From positions 868,001 through 932,000 of the forward strand of contig NZ_CP099997.1 of assembly GCF_024138145.1 (NCBI RefSeq): DNA of 64,000 bases, given 5' to 3'. Within the stretch, counting starts at the first letter, position 1; every line of letters starts with the position of its first letter. The position numbers were made by a program, and so were the translations under genes. This stretch comes from Natronosalvus halobius (GTDB taxonomy: Archaea; Halobacteriota; Halobacteria; Halobacteriales; Natrialbaceae). The notes beneath the pieces were generated by a model. That model saw nothing but the letters and a program-made list of their open reading frames with translations, searched no databases and was not told where the DNA came from. This document shows positions 43,254 through 51,665 of the stretch, one piece after another.

Positions 43254-44135
43254 ATGACGCTTCCGGCAGCACTCGAGGCCGCCGACGGGCCGCGAGCGAT
43301 CGACACCCACGCCCATCAGCCGACCAGCGAGTTCCTCCACGACGCGGGCGGTGAGATGATGCGCGACGCGGCCGACCGCTTCGGCGCTGACCTCGAGACC
43401 GACACCTACGAGCACATGGTCGAGGAGTACCGCGAAACGGGCGTTGGCCGGGCAGTCCTCCTCGGGTGGGACGCCGAGACCAACACCGGCAATCCGCCGG
43501 TGCCCAACGACTACGTCGCCGAAGTTCGAGACACCTACGCGGACTTCTTCGTCGGCTTCGGCTCGGTCGACCCGCTCAAGGACGACTGCGTCCAGGAGGC
43601 GATCCGCTGCGTGGAAGACCTCGACCTCTCCGGATTCAAGTTCCAGCAGATCGCTCAGGGCTTCGATCCCTCCGATCCAGAACACGAGGAGCTGTGGGCG
43701 ACCATCGAAGACCTGGGCGTGCCGGTGGTCTTTCACGGCGGGAACTCGACACTGGGGGCCTGCTCGCCCGGCGGTCGCGGCCTCAAGATCAAGTACGGCA
43801 ATCCCATGCTGATCGACGACGTGGCGGCGAACTACCCCGACCTACAGATCCTGATCGCGCACCCGGCGTTCCCCTGGGAACAGGAGCAACTGGCCATCTG
43901 CCAGCAGAAGGGAAACGTCTACATGGACCTCTCGGGGTGGATGCCCCGATACATCGACGATCAGGTGCTCCATTACGCGAAGTCACTACTGAAAGACAAG
44001 GTCATGTTCGGCACCGACTACCCGATGCTCGAGCCCGGGCCCTGGCTCGAGCAGTTCGCCGAACTCGACTTCCCCGAGGACGTGCAGCGAAAGCTCCTCT
44101 GGGAGAACGCCGAGTCGTTCCTGGACCTCGAGTGA
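43254..44135 (+). CDS. Amidohydrolase family protein (ACMSD-like)
   Basis: 293 aa starting MTLPAALEAADGPRAIDTHA. TIM-barrel metal-dependent hydrolase: His19 and His21 (DTHAHQP), GFKFQQIAQGFDPSDP, VVFHGGNST (metal His), ILIAHPAFPWEQEQLAICQQ (second metal His) and MFGTDYPML (catalytic Asp). Relatives include decarboxylases such as aminocarboxymuconate-semialdehyde decarboxylase and gamma-resorcylate decarboxylase. Substrate unknown. Preceded by its own TATA-like box and two candidate operators. Confidence 0.9.
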   Translation: MTLPAALEAADGPRAIDTHAHQPTSEFLHDAGGEMMRDAADRFGADLETDTYEHMVEEYRETGVGRAVLLGWDAETNTGNPPVPNDYVAEVRDTYADFFVGFGSVDPLKDDCVQEAIRCVEDLDLSGFKFQQIAQGFDPSDPEHEELWATIEDLGVPVVFHGGNSTLGACSPGGRGLKIKYGNPMLIDDVAANYPDLQILIAHPAFPWEQEQLAICQQKGNVYMDLSGWMPRYIDDQVLHYAKSLLKDKVMFGTDYPMLEPGPWLEQFAELDFPEDVQRKLLWENAESFLDLE

Positions 44136-44228
44136 GCGGGTCGAGGAGGTGGCGTACTCGAGGAGCGACGGGCGTCTCGAACTGAAAACGAGGGCAACTG
44201 TTGTATGTGCGTCTCGAGTACGTGTGTT

Positions 44229-44543
44229 ATGTCCGTGCCGTACCGTTCGTTCAGCCATTCGTTCGACCGCTCGTTCGAGCATTCGTTCAGCTATTCGTTC
44301 GACCGCTCGTTCGAGCATTCGTTCAGCTATTCGTTCGAGCACGTCCCCGCCACCATCCCCGGCCCACCGGAACTCGAGATTGCTCTCTTCGTCCTGGTCG
44401 CGATGGTCGTTATTCCGGCGATCATGCTCGGCATCGTTCTGGTGATCGTTCGCCGACGAGCCCCGGGACTCGAGGAGATTCAGGCGTCGATGGACGCCGA
44501 ATCAGACCACTCCGAGACCGACGCGCCCGCCGACCGGGAGTAG
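44229..44543 (+). CDS. Small single-pass membrane protein with repetitive N terminus
   Basis: 104 aa starting MSVPYRSFSHSFDRSFEHSF; an ATG at 44205 would add 8 residues. Residues about 8-38 are a 12-residue repeat (FDRSFEHSFSYS, two copies and more) encoded by a 36-nt DNA repeat. Then PGPPELEIALFVLVAMVVIP and a continuous membrane helix to VIVRRRAP, followed by a short acidic tail (LEEIQASMDAESDHSETDAP). The PGPPELEIALFVLV segment resembles the TatA/small translocase opening but no amphipathic helix follows. The repeat could also be upstream DNA if an internal non-ATG start is used. Confidence 0.55.
   Translation: MSVPYRSFSHSFDRSFEHSFSYSFDRSFEHSFSYSFEHVPATIPGPPELEIALFVLVAMVVIPAIMLGIVLVIVRRRAPGLEEIQASMDAESDHSETDAPADRE
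44257..44341 (+). repeat. 36-nt tandem repeat, two full copies and a partial third
   Basis: Unit begins attcgttcgaccgctcgttc and repeats exactly at 44257-44292 and 44293-44328, then continues attcgttcgagca. It is built from shorter ttcg-type units. In frame with the small membrane protein it encodes 12 residues per unit. Confidence 0.92.
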
Positions 44544-44617
44544 CCGGGATGAGGGATGGGATGTCGGCGTAGTCGTCCCTCCGACGCGACCCTATCGTAG
44601 CGCCACTCGAACGAGAG

Positions 44618-45433
44618 TCACACCGCCAGGACAGTATCGACGACCAGCATCACCGAAAATCCAGCGAGAAACGCCATCGTCGCCGTGTCCGCGTAGCCGT
44701 GGCCGTGACTCGAGGGGATGAGTTCGCGGAACACGACCGCGATCATCGCGCCAGCGGCGAACCCCGCTGCGATCGGGAAGATACCGGTGACGAACGCCAC
44801 GAGGGCGAAACCGACCGCGGCCGCGATCGGTTCGGGGAGGCCGCCCGAGAGCGTGGTGTAGAGGATCGTCTTCGGCGTGGAAACGCCGGCTCTGATGGCC
44901 GGAATCGCCATCGCGAATCCGTCTGGAACGTTCTGGACGGCGATGGCCGTGGCGATCGCGAGTCCCAATCCCGCCTCCCCGCTGGCGAAGGCGATGCCCA
45001 CGGCGAGCCCTTCGGGGACGTTGTGGATCGTGACGGTCGCACCGACGAGCAACGCCCGCCGCCGGTTGTCGTCCATCGCCGCCCGTTCGGCCGCGGCCTC
45101 GTCGCTCTGGAGCAGGGCGATTCCCTCCATTCCGCTGGCTTCGTCTCGGAATCCGGTGTTGATGTGAAGGTGGGGAAGCGCGGCATTGACGACGAGTAAA
45201 AAGAGCCCGCCGGCGACGATGCCGATGACGACCTCGAGCGGCGAGCCGAGGTCGAGACCGGGGATGATCAGCGCGAAGACGGCCGCTCCGACCATGACGC
45301 CGGCGGCGAACCCCAGCGAACTGTCGTAGACGCTGTGGCTCACCCGGTCGGTGTAGATCGTCGGCAGGGCACCGATTCCGGTCGCACAACCGGCGAGCGT
45401 CGCGATTATGAGAACCTCAGAGAGCGTCGACAT
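44618..45433 (-). CDS. ZIP-family metal transporter
   Basis: 271 aa, eight predicted membrane helices. The ZIP binuclear metal site is visible in helices 4 and 5: GATVTIHNVPEGLAVGIAFA and IAVQNVPDGFAMAIPAIRAG. A His-containing loop follows helix 3 (NAALPHLHINTGFRDEASG), and FAAGAMIAVVFRELIPSSHG is the later conserved helix with a C-terminal His pair. Likely carries Zn2+ or Fe2+ in or out of the cytosol. Same strand as the DUF502 gene (31 nt apart) and proline dehydrogenase, a possible operon. Confidence 0.92.
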   Translation of the reverse strand: MSTLSEVLIIATLAGCATGIGALPTIYTDRVSHSVYDSSLGFAAGVMVGAAVFALIIPGLDLGSPLEVVIGIVAGGLFLLVVNAALPHLHINTGFRDEASGMEGIALLQSDEAAAERAAMDDNRRRALLVGATVTIHNVPEGLAVGIAFASGEAGLGLAIATAIAVQNVPDGFAMAIPAIRAGVSTPKTILYTTLSGGLPEPIAAAVGFALVAFVTGIFPIAAGFAAGAMIAVVFRELIPSSHGHGYADTATMAFLAGFSVMLVVDTVLAV

Positions 45434-45463
45434 AGGTGTGATGTGTCCGGAATGAACTCGGTC

Positions 45464-46180
45464 TCAGTCGTTCGCCTCCGACGGTTGATCGGAATCAGAC
45501 TCGAGGTGCTGTGTGACGCGCTCGTCGACGACGTCGATCGAGATGCCGGCGTCCATGCCCCGATCCGCGTCACCGAATCCGGCGCTGAGTACCCGAGTCA
45601 GGGCGTCTTCGACGTCCTCGTCGAGTTCGGTGATGCGGTCGGTTTCGATTTCGATGACGAATCCCGTCGTGATGTTCGGCGAGGTCGGCAAGAAGAGCAC
45701 TTCGCGGCCGTCGTCGGCCGTTTTCCCGGTCTTGAACGCCGTCATCCGGGCCCCGTTCCAGGTCTCGATCTTGACTGGCTTCTGCAGCGATTCCTGCTCC
45801 CCAAAGGCGGTTTCGGCGGCCATCTTGGAGGCGTTGTAGACGACCCGGAGGCCGGGGACGCGATTGGCGACGTTGTCCAGGACGCGTTCGACCAGCCCGC
45901 CGATGGTCGTTCGCATCAGGTATCCCATCGAGAGCGTGAGGATGATGAGCACTGTGAGGACGACGACGACCCGAAGGAACTGTGCGACCTGTTCACGGGT
46001 ACGGGCCGCACCCTCGAACGCGCCATCCGGTATAAGCGGTCTGAGCACGTCGGCGTCCAGGATCAACTCCGGGGTGACCCCCGCGATGATCCCGTAGAGC
46101 CAGTAGAGGAGGTAGAGGGTGATGAGAATGGGACCGAGAACGACGAGGCCGCTCGCAAAGTCCCGCTTCCACGAGGTCAT
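45464..46180 (-). CDS. DUF502 family membrane protein
   Basis: 238 aa. Starts SWKRDFASGLVVLGPILITL with two membrane helices (about 10-33 and 66-88), typical of DUF502; MGYLMRTTIGGLVERVLDNV and NRVPGLRVVYNASKMAAETA follow, and EVLFLPTSPNITTGFVIEIE is the conserved cytosolic strand region. The tail is acidic. Function unknown in all organisms; membrane localised. 39 nt downstream of proline dehydrogenase and upstream of the ZIP gene on the same strand. Confidence 0.9.
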   Translation of the reverse strand: MTSWKRDFASGLVVLGPILITLYLLYWLYGIIAGVTPELILDADVLRPLIPDGAFEGAARTREQVAQFLRVVVVLTVLIILTLSMGYLMRTTIGGLVERVLDNVANRVPGLRVVYNASKMAAETAFGEQESLQKPVKIETWNGARMTAFKTGKTADDGREVLFLPTSPNITTGFVIEIETDRITELDEDVEDALTRVLSAGFGDADRGMDAGISIDVVDERVTQHLESDSDQPSEAND

Positions 46181-46219
46181 GTGCTGTGGGTCACACTACG
46201 GGGTTATCAGCCCTTCCCT

Positions 46220-47056
46220 TTACCGGTCGAGGATTGCCCGCAGGGCGAAAAACAGGTTCTCCTTGCGTTCCATGACCCGCCGGTAGAAGTACGACTTCCA
46301 CCGGCCGCCGTAGGGAACGTACTGCCACATCTCGTACTCCGCTGCGAGTTCCTCCTGGGCGTCCTCGCGAACGCCCATGAGCATCTGGAGTTCGAAGTCG
46401 GTCCCGTACTCCTCGTGGAGGTCGATGGCGTGCTCAATCATCGCCGGATCGTGACTGCCGACGGCGACGCCGTCCTCGAAGTGTTCGAAGGCGTACTCGA
46501 GGAGTTCACGGTAGGCGCGGTTGACGGCCGCTTTGTCCTTGTAGGCTATTTCGGCCGGTTCGTCGTAGGCCCCCTTGACGAACCGAACCTTGCCTGGCAA
46601 GTCGGCGAGGCGTTCGACATCCTGGCGAGTCCGCTCGAGGTTCGCCTGGACGCAAATGCCGACGTTGCCGTCGTAGGTTGTCGTCATCGCTTCGAAGGCG
46701 TCGAGGGTGACGTCGGTCGTCGTGTGGTCTTCCATGTCGATCCAGACGAACACGTCTCGATCTGTGGCCTCCGCGACGATTTCCTCGAGCAGGTCGCGAA
46801 AGACGTCCTCGCCCAGGTCGAGGCCGATCTGGGAGGGTTTCACCGAGATGCAGGCCTCGAGGCTCGAGTCGCCGATCGCAGCGACGAGCGTGCGGTACTC
46901 AGCCGCGTCGGCCGCCGCCGGCGACCGGGAGTCGTAGTGTTCGCCGAGGAGGTTGACGATGGCGTTGATGTTCCGGTCGTTCAGGGTCCGCACGTGCTCG
47001 AGGGCCGTCGCGGGTGACTCACCGGCGACGAACCGATTCGCGATGGGCGGGATCAT
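46220..47056 (-). CDS. Proline dehydrogenase
   Basis: 278 aa, the length of monofunctional ProDH. TIM-barrel FAD enzyme: VFVWIDMEDHTTTDVTLDAF, NVGICVQANLERTRQDVERL, VRFVKGAYDEPAEIAYKDKA and DFELQMLMGVREDAQEELAA are the conserved strands; YFYRRVMERKENLFFAL is the C-terminal helix with the paired Arg residues that bind the proline carboxylate. Oxidises proline to pyrroline-5-carboxylate. No P5C dehydrogenase is adjacent. Confidence 0.92.
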   Translation of the reverse strand: MIPPIANRFVAGESPATALEHVRTLNDRNINAIVNLLGEHYDSRSPAAADAAEYRTLVAAIGDSSLEACISVKPSQIGLDLGEDVFRDLLEEIVAEATDRDVFVWIDMEDHTTTDVTLDAFEAMTTTYDGNVGICVQANLERTRQDVERLADLPGKVRFVKGAYDEPAEIAYKDKAAVNRAYRELLEYAFEHFEDGVAVGSHDPAMIEHAIDLHEEYGTDFELQMLMGVREDAQEELAAEYEMWQYVPYGGRWKSYFYRRVMERKENLFFALRAILDR

Positions 47057-47204
47057 GATCGAACGTGTGTCCCCCTCTTATTTGGCAGTTTGTGATTCGT
47101 CCTCGTTGAGGGATCGTCGCCTGCGACTGTCATCGGTTATCGACTCTCCGGTCGGCGGTCGAGAACCACCAGCGGTTAAGAGCCACCGGCACATCGAGGG
47201 TGAC

Positions 47205-47750
47205 ATGGCAGTACTCGAGACGATCGTAGTCGCGTTCTGGGCGATGGTGCCCGCGTACGTGCCGAACAACGCAGCGGTGCTCGCCGGCGGCGGTCGGCCG
47301 ATCGACGGAGGTCGAACCCTCAACAGAAAGCGACTGCTGGGCGACGGCAAGACCTGGCGCGGAACGGCGGTAGGGACGACGATTGGGCTGGTCCTGGCGG
47401 CGATGTTGACGCTGATCGCCGGTGACGCGAGCGCCGCGCTCGGCTTCGAGGTGCCGACGTTCACGCCGCTCGCGGCGCTCGGACTCGCCGGCGGGGCGAT
47501 GCTCGGGGACATCCTCGCGTCGTTTCTCAAGCGTCGAACGGGCCGTGACCGCGGGGCGATGTTTCCCGTCGTCGATCAACTGGATTTCGTCGTCGTCTCG
47601 CTCCCGGTGACGGCCCTGCTCGACATCGACTGGTTTCTGTCCGTATTTACGTGGGAGGTCATCCTCGTCGTCGTCGTCATTACACCGCTGTTGCACGTCC
47701 TGACGAACGTGATCGCGTACAGACTCGGGTTGAAGAACGAGCCCTGGTAG
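47205..47750 (+). CDS. carS: CDP-archaeol synthase
   Basis: 181 aa starting [20 protein letters not shown]. Five membrane helices with the CarS motifs: [40 protein letters not shown] and [31 protein letters not shown]. Transfers CMP to digeranylgeranylglyceryl phosphate in archaeal lipid synthesis, in the cytoplasmic membrane. The frame is open far upstream, but this ATG starts at the first helix and a ggttaag box lies 26-32 nt before it. Followed by pyrE, an arrangement I recall from other haloarchaea. Confidence 0.95.
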   Translation: MAVLETIVVAFWAMVPAYVPNNAAVLAGGGRPIDGGRTLNRKRLLGDGKTWRGTAVGTTIGLVLAAMLTLIAGDASAALGFEVPTFTPLAALGLAGGAMLGDILASFLKRRTGRDRGAMFPVVDQLDFVVVSLPVTALLDIDWFLSVFTWEVILVVVVITPLLHVLTNVIAYRLGLKNEPW

Positions 47751-47823
47751 GCAGTCAGGTGTTTGCGTCCCGCTCTTCGAATCGACCGCTACGAGTGCTG
47801 ACATCGAGTGTCGCTCCGTTGAG

Positions 47824-47888
47824 CGAACTCCAGGCACCGACCTCGAATGCGTTCGATCTCCGAACTCCAGGCACCGACCTCGAATGCG
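47824..47888. repeat. 28-nt direct repeat, two copies 37 nt apart
   Basis: A 28-nt unit that begins cgaactccaggcaccgacct occurs at 47824-47851 and 47861-47888. It lies in the 233-nt spacer between carS and pyrE, upstream of the pyrE TATA box. Confidence 0.9.
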
Positions 47889-47952
47889 CACCTACTCCTC
47901 AACGCGCATTCGACCTCGAACCCGCCTTCGGCTACGAGCGCGCATCACATCG

Positions 47953-47959
47953 TTTATTT
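47953..47959 (+). promoter_or_regulatory. TATA-like box of pyrE
   Basis: tttattt lies 25-31 nt before the pyrE ATG at 47984, supporting that start and an independent, leaderless pyrE transcript. Confidence 0.55.
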
Positions 47960-47983
47960 CGATTCGCCACCCCACTGTCGCCA

Positions 47984-48511
47984 ATGACGAACCAGGCACT
48001 CATCGACGCACTTCGTGACGCCGACGCGGTTCGATACGGCGAGTTCGAACTCTCTCACGGTGGCACCAGCGACTACTACGTCGACAAGTACCTCTTCGAA
48101 ACCGATCCGCGCTGTCTCGAGTTGATCGCCGAGGCCTTCGCCGAGCGACTCGAGGCCGACACGAAACTCGGCGGAGTCGCTCTCGGCGGCGTCCCGCTAG
48201 CGGCCGCGACGAGCGTCGCCGCCGGTGTTCCCTACGTCATCGCCCGGAAGCAGCGCAAGGACTACGGGACGGCGAACCTGATCGAGGGTCGACTCCAGGA
48301 GGGCGAGGAGGTCGTCGTCGTCGAGGACATCGTCACGACGGGCACGAGCCTGGTGGACGCGGTCGAGGCGCTACGCGATGCGGGTGCGACGGTCGAGCGC
48401 ACGCTCGTCGTCGTGGACCGTCAGGAAGGCGGCCGCGAGAACGTCGAAGCCGCGGGCCTCGAGATGGATGCGCTGGTGACGGCCGAGGAGTTACTAGCCG
48501 ACCGCGACTGA
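47984..48511 (+). CDS. pyrE: Orotate phosphoribosyltransferase
   Basis: 175 aa starting [38 protein letters not shown] is the substrate-binding opening, [20 protein letters not shown] the PPi loop, [12 protein letters not shown] the flexible catalytic loop with Lys and the PRPP motif [20 protein letters not shown]. Converts orotate and PRPP to orotidine 5'-phosphate in pyrimidine synthesis. The upstream open frame is ignored because a TATA-like box and repeats lie within it. Confidence 0.95.
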   Translation: MTNQALIDALRDADAVRYGEFELSHGGTSDYYVDKYLFETDPRCLELIAEAFAERLEADTKLGGVALGGVPLAAATSVAAGVPYVIARKQRKDYGTANLIEGRLQEGEEVVVVEDIVTTGTSLVDAVEALRDAGATVERTLVVVDRQEGGRENVEAAGLEMDALVTAEELLADRD

Positions 48512-48579
48512 GCGCTTCGCGAGCGGTGGTCTCGACGTGGCGTCGAAAACAGTTCAAATGCGAATGTTCCGATGGCTCC

Positions 48580-49299
48580 TTATTTAGATCTCGACGCTCG
48601 AACACACAGAAACGTCGGGTATTTCAACCGTTTCTCGTACGATTCTGGCTTTTTCTCTTTGAAGGACTCGTTCGGCTTCGGCTCGACCAGTTCCTCCAGT
48701 TGAAACCCAGTTTCGACGAGCGGGTTGACGACTTCGGAAAATGGCCGACGATAGAAGGGGACATCAATCTCCTCGCCGGAAGCGGACCACGTCATCCGTT
48801 CCTGTTCGACGTCGAAGTAGTTCTCGGCCTCGAATGCCACGTACTCATCGACTGGATGTTGTGCCGAAAACACGAGGAATCCTCCTGGACGAAGAATGCG
48901 GGCGAACTCCGCGAAGGGTTGTCGCCAGTCTTCGACGTAATGGAGCGAAAGGCCGCAGATAACACCGTCGAACGTTCCGTCGTCGGCAAACTCGAGAGTC
49001 GCCGTGATATCGGCCTGGCGAATTTCCGCTCGATCGCCGATTCGTCGTCTCGCCTGTTCGAGCATCTCGGTGTTCCTGTCGACAGCGAGAACGTCCGCTC
49101 CCCTCTCGGCCAACCACGCTGCGTACCGAACGTGTCCACAACCCGCATCCAGGACTCGTTTGCCTGCGACGTTTGGAACGAGTTCCGTCGTCGCAGGAAA
49201 CTCCAGATCCGCACAGTACGGGTCCTCTTCTTGCGTCTCGTACGTCTCCGCCAGTTTGTCGTATGCGTCCTCCACAGTGGGACTCTCTTCGGGTGGCAT
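48580..49299 (-). CDS. SAM-dependent methyltransferase (class I)
   Basis: 239 aa starting MPPEESPTVEDAYDKLAETY. Rossmann methyltransferase: motif I RVLDAGCGHVRYAAWLAERG, motif II VLAVDRNTEMLEQAR, motif III IRQADITATLEF, then DGVICGLSLHYVEDWRQPFA and RILRPGGFLVFSAQHPVDEY. The cap and C-terminal part (YFDVEQERMTWSASGEEIDV) resemble small-molecule (UbiE/COQ5-like) methyltransferases. Base composition is lower in GC than its neighbours. Substrate unknown. Single gene. Confidence 0.9.
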   Translation of the reverse strand: MPPEESPTVEDAYDKLAETYETQEEDPYCADLEFPATTELVPNVAGKRVLDAGCGHVRYAAWLAERGADVLAVDRNTEMLEQARRRIGDRAEIRQADITATLEFADDGTFDGVICGLSLHYVEDWRQPFAEFARILRPGGFLVFSAQHPVDEYVAFEAENYFDVEQERMTWSASGEEIDVPFYRRPFSEVVNPLVETGFQLEELVEPKPNESFKEKKPESYEKRLKYPTFLCVRASRSK

Positions 49300-49446
49300 G
49301 AACACGTTCGTGTGCCCCCTTCGAAGTAATCGTTGTGATTCCAATTCCGAATCACTACCTATCCGTAACGAGCATCGACAACAAGGCTGGTAGGTCAGCA
49401 GGTCGTTGAATGAAACGGCAAACTGTTATCGAACGCCCGATGCTCG

Positions 49447-50088
49447 CTATTGCTGGCCATAGGACTCGAACTTCGCGAGCACCGTCTCCAGCTGTTCGTC
49501 GGAGAGTCGCTGAGGCTCGAGGCCGGCCGAGCGCGCCTCCAGATAAATCCGGGCGAGGCTCTCGACGTGAGCCGTGTTCTCGAGCGCCGTCTCGAGGTCC
49601 GGTGCGGTGACAACCAGACCGTGGTTTTCGATGAGGCTCGCGGTGGCGTCGGCCTCGCGCATCGCGGTGACGATGTTCTCGGCCAGCGCGTCGGTGCCGT
49701 AGGGGGCGTACTCGGCGACCGGCACTCGCTTGCCGACGGCGACGATCATGTAGTGGATCGGCGGCAGGGGTTCGTCGGCGATCGCCAGCGTCGTCGACCA
49801 CGGCGAGTGCGTGTGGACGATGGCGCCCACATCCTCGCGGCGGTAGATGGCGCTGTGCATCGGCACCTCGCTACTGGGTTTCATCGCCCCGTCGCGGTGC
49901 TCGCCGTCGACCCCGACGACCGGTACGTCGTCGACGTCGAACGCGTCGTAGGGGACGCCAGTCGGCGTGATCGCGAAGACGTCGCCGTCGCGGACGCTCA
50001 GATTTCCGGTTCGGCCGGGGGTCAGCGATGCGAGGTCGCTCGCACGCTCGACTACCTGCTCGCGCTGGGTTTCGAGGAGTACAGTCAT
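49447..50088 (-). CDS. Class II aldolase/adducin-family protein
   Basis: 213 aa. Zinc-dependent aldolase fold of the fuculose-phosphate type: [36 protein letters not shown] (Glu74), VHTHSPWST (His92, His94) and LIENHGLVV (His156) give the metal ligands and catalytic Glu. Splits sugar 1-phosphates to DHAP plus an aldehyde. Its start overlaps the HAD gene stop by 4 nt, so the pair is translationally coupled; the substrate may be a deoxy-sugar phosphate (inference). Confidence 0.9.
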   Translation of the reverse strand: MTVLLETQREQVVERASDLASLTPGRTGNLSVRDGDVFAITPTGVPYDAFDVDDVPVVGVDGEHRDGAMKPSSEVPMHSAIYRREDVGAIVHTHSPWSTTLAIADEPLPPIHYMIVAVGKRVPVAEYAPYGTDALAENIVTAMREADATASLIENHGLVVTAPDLETALENTAHVESLARIYLEARSAGLEPQRLSDEQLETVLAKFESYGQQ

Positions 50089-50819
50089 AGTATCAGGTCC
50101 GTTAGGTCGCCGAAGTGATCTATCCTGTGGTCGGGGATGCGATCATCCCCCGATTGATCATCGACTCCCGAGAGATCAGGGTCGTCCGGCTCCTCGCCCG
50201 CAGCGTCGAACAACACCGTCTCGAGGCCGATCGCGTTTCCGCCGACGACGTCCGAGGGGATCGAATCGCCGACCATGACTGCATCACTCGGGTGGCACTC
50301 GAGTCGCGCGAGCGGGTAGGTGAACATGACCGAGGCGGGTTTCTCCTGGCCGACCTCCTCTGAGGTCACGAGCAGGTCGATAGCGTCCGCAAGGTCCAAC
50401 CGCTCGATCTTACGCAGTTGAATCCGAGTAGTGAGGTTCGTGACGATTCCCACATCGATGCCGGCCTCGTGCACCGTCGAGAGAGTCTCCTGGACGCCCG
50501 AATGGAGCGACATCGCCTGGAGGTACCCCTCCCAGTAGGCGTCGCCCAGTGCCAGCGCGTCCGACGGTCGGGGCTCGCCCGTGTGGCGCTCGAGTGCACG
50601 CTTGAAGTACAGCAGACGGTCGTGAGACGCGGCGGTCCCCACGAGGTCGCGTTTCACGTCGCGGCGGCCGGTCTGGTAGAACGCTTCGAACTCCTCGGTG
50701 TCGAGGGCGTAGCCGCGCTCGAGGGCGGTCTCCCGAGCGGCGGCCTTGCCTGCCTCGTTACACGGTGCGTAGGGGTAGAGCGTGTCGTCGAAGTCGAAGA
50801 GGACGGCGTCGACGGTCAT
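50085..50819 (-). CDS. HAD-superfamily hydrolase
   Basis: 244 aa. Motif [14 protein letters not shown] (Asp9, Asp11), motif [21 protein letters not shown], Lys in [16 protein letters not shown] and motif [20 protein letters not shown] helical cap lies between motifs I and II. The C-terminal 30 residues are an acidic tail ([20 protein letters not shown]). Likely a phosphatase of a small phosphorylated metabolite. First gene of a two-gene unit with the class II aldolase. Confidence 0.88.
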   Translation of the reverse strand: MTVDAVLFDFDDTLYPYAPCNEAGKAAARETALERGYALDTEEFEAFYQTGRRDVKRDLVGTAASHDRLLYFKRALERHTGEPRPSDALALGDAYWEGYLQAMSLHSGVQETLSTVHEAGIDVGIVTNLTTRIQLRKIERLDLADAIDLLVTSEEVGQEKPASVMFTYPLARLECHPSDAVMVGDSIPSDVVGGNAIGLETVLFDAAGEEPDDPDLSGVDDQSGDDRIPDHRIDHFGDLTDLIL

Positions 50820-50896
50820 AGGTGACCTGCTCGGTCATCGGTAAAACACGTGTCGGTCGAACCGAGTCGGCTCGGGGTCACGCTCGTGGGTACGTC

Positions 50897-51088
50897 GTCA
50901 CTCGAGTTGCTCGAGATATCCGCGTTATTCAAGTCACTCGAATTGCTCGAGATATCCGCGTTATTCAAGTCACTCGAATTGCTCGAGATATCCGCGTTAT
51001 TCAAGTCACTCGAATTGCTCGAGATATCCGCGTTATTCAAGTCACTCGAATTGCTCGAGATATCCGCGTTACTCGAGTCACTCGAGTC
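50897..51088. repeat. 36-bp tandem repeat, five copies plus a partial sixth
   Basis: Unit gtcactcgaattgctcgaga-tatccgcgttattcaa (shown in two pieces) at 50897, 50933, 50969, 51005 and 51041; the first has a g for a at one site and the last ends ttactcga. A short fragment follows to 51088. The unit contains the palindrome ctcgag. No spacer variation, so not CRISPR. It fills the divergence between the minus-strand HAD start (50819) and the ferritin-like stop (51104). Confidence 0.95.
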
Positions 51089-51103
51089 AGCACCGAACGC
51101 CGA

Positions 51104-51556
51104 TCAGTCGTTCGGAAACTCCTTCTGGAACCCGCGGAACTCCGTCCGGTGAGCCTCCTCGTCGGCCAGAATCGTCACGGCGACGTCCTCCGTGACCGGA
51201 TCGTTCGCCTCGCCCGCCGCCTCGAACAGCGATCGGTAGGTCTCGATGGCGTCCTCCTCCGCCTCCAGGACGCCCTCGATCACGGACTGGACATCGGTCG
51301 TGTCCTCAGGCGGCTGGAGGCTCGACTGGCGGGCCTCGAACTCCATCGAACCCGGCGGGGACTCGTCGAGTTGTTTCAGTCTGTTACCGAGCATCCGCGC
51401 GTGCTCGAGTTCCTCCTCCACGTCGGTCTCGAGACTCTCTTTGACCTCCTCGGCGTGGACGCCGTCCAGGACGATCGCGTTCGTCAGGTAGTTCATCACG
51501 GTCTCGAGTTCGTCGATGTACGCCTTCGTCAACAGGTCGGTGACTTCGTCTGCCAT
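51104..51556 (-). CDS. Ferritin-like domain protein
   Basis: 150 aa starting MADEVTDLLTKAYIDELETV. Four-helix bundle with a rubrerythrin-like pattern: DELETVMNYL, EEELEHARMLGNRLKQL, LEAEEDAIETYRSLFEAAGE and ILADEEAHRTEFRGFQKEF, which give the Glu and His ligands (ExxH twice) for a di-iron centre. May store iron or detoxify peroxide. Its downstream side abuts the 36-bp repeat. Divergent from the DapA-family gene. Confidence 0.88.
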   Translation of the reverse strand: MADEVTDLLTKAYIDELETVMNYLTNAIVLDGVHAEEVKESLETDVEEELEHARMLGNRLKQLDESPPGSMEFEARQSSLQPPEDTTDVQSVIEGVLEAEEDAIETYRSLFEAAGEANDPVTEDVAVTILADEEAHRTEFRGFQKEFPND

Positions 51557-51665
51557 AACCGGTTCTATCACGAACGACTGTATAAAGCTGACACCGGCAT
51601 CGCTCGCGCCGGAAGCCCTGCCGGCACCGCTGTCCTTTATAGCCGTGCCGAACTGAGTTGCGCGT

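Noticed and set aside
45335-47017. 560-codon plus-strand open frame across DUF502 and proline dehydrogenase
   Set aside because: It spans two well-supported minus-strand genes and their spacer, and has no family motif.
50897-51088. Possible CRISPR array
   Set aside because: The 36-bp units are directly adjacent with no variable spacers and no cas genes are nearby.
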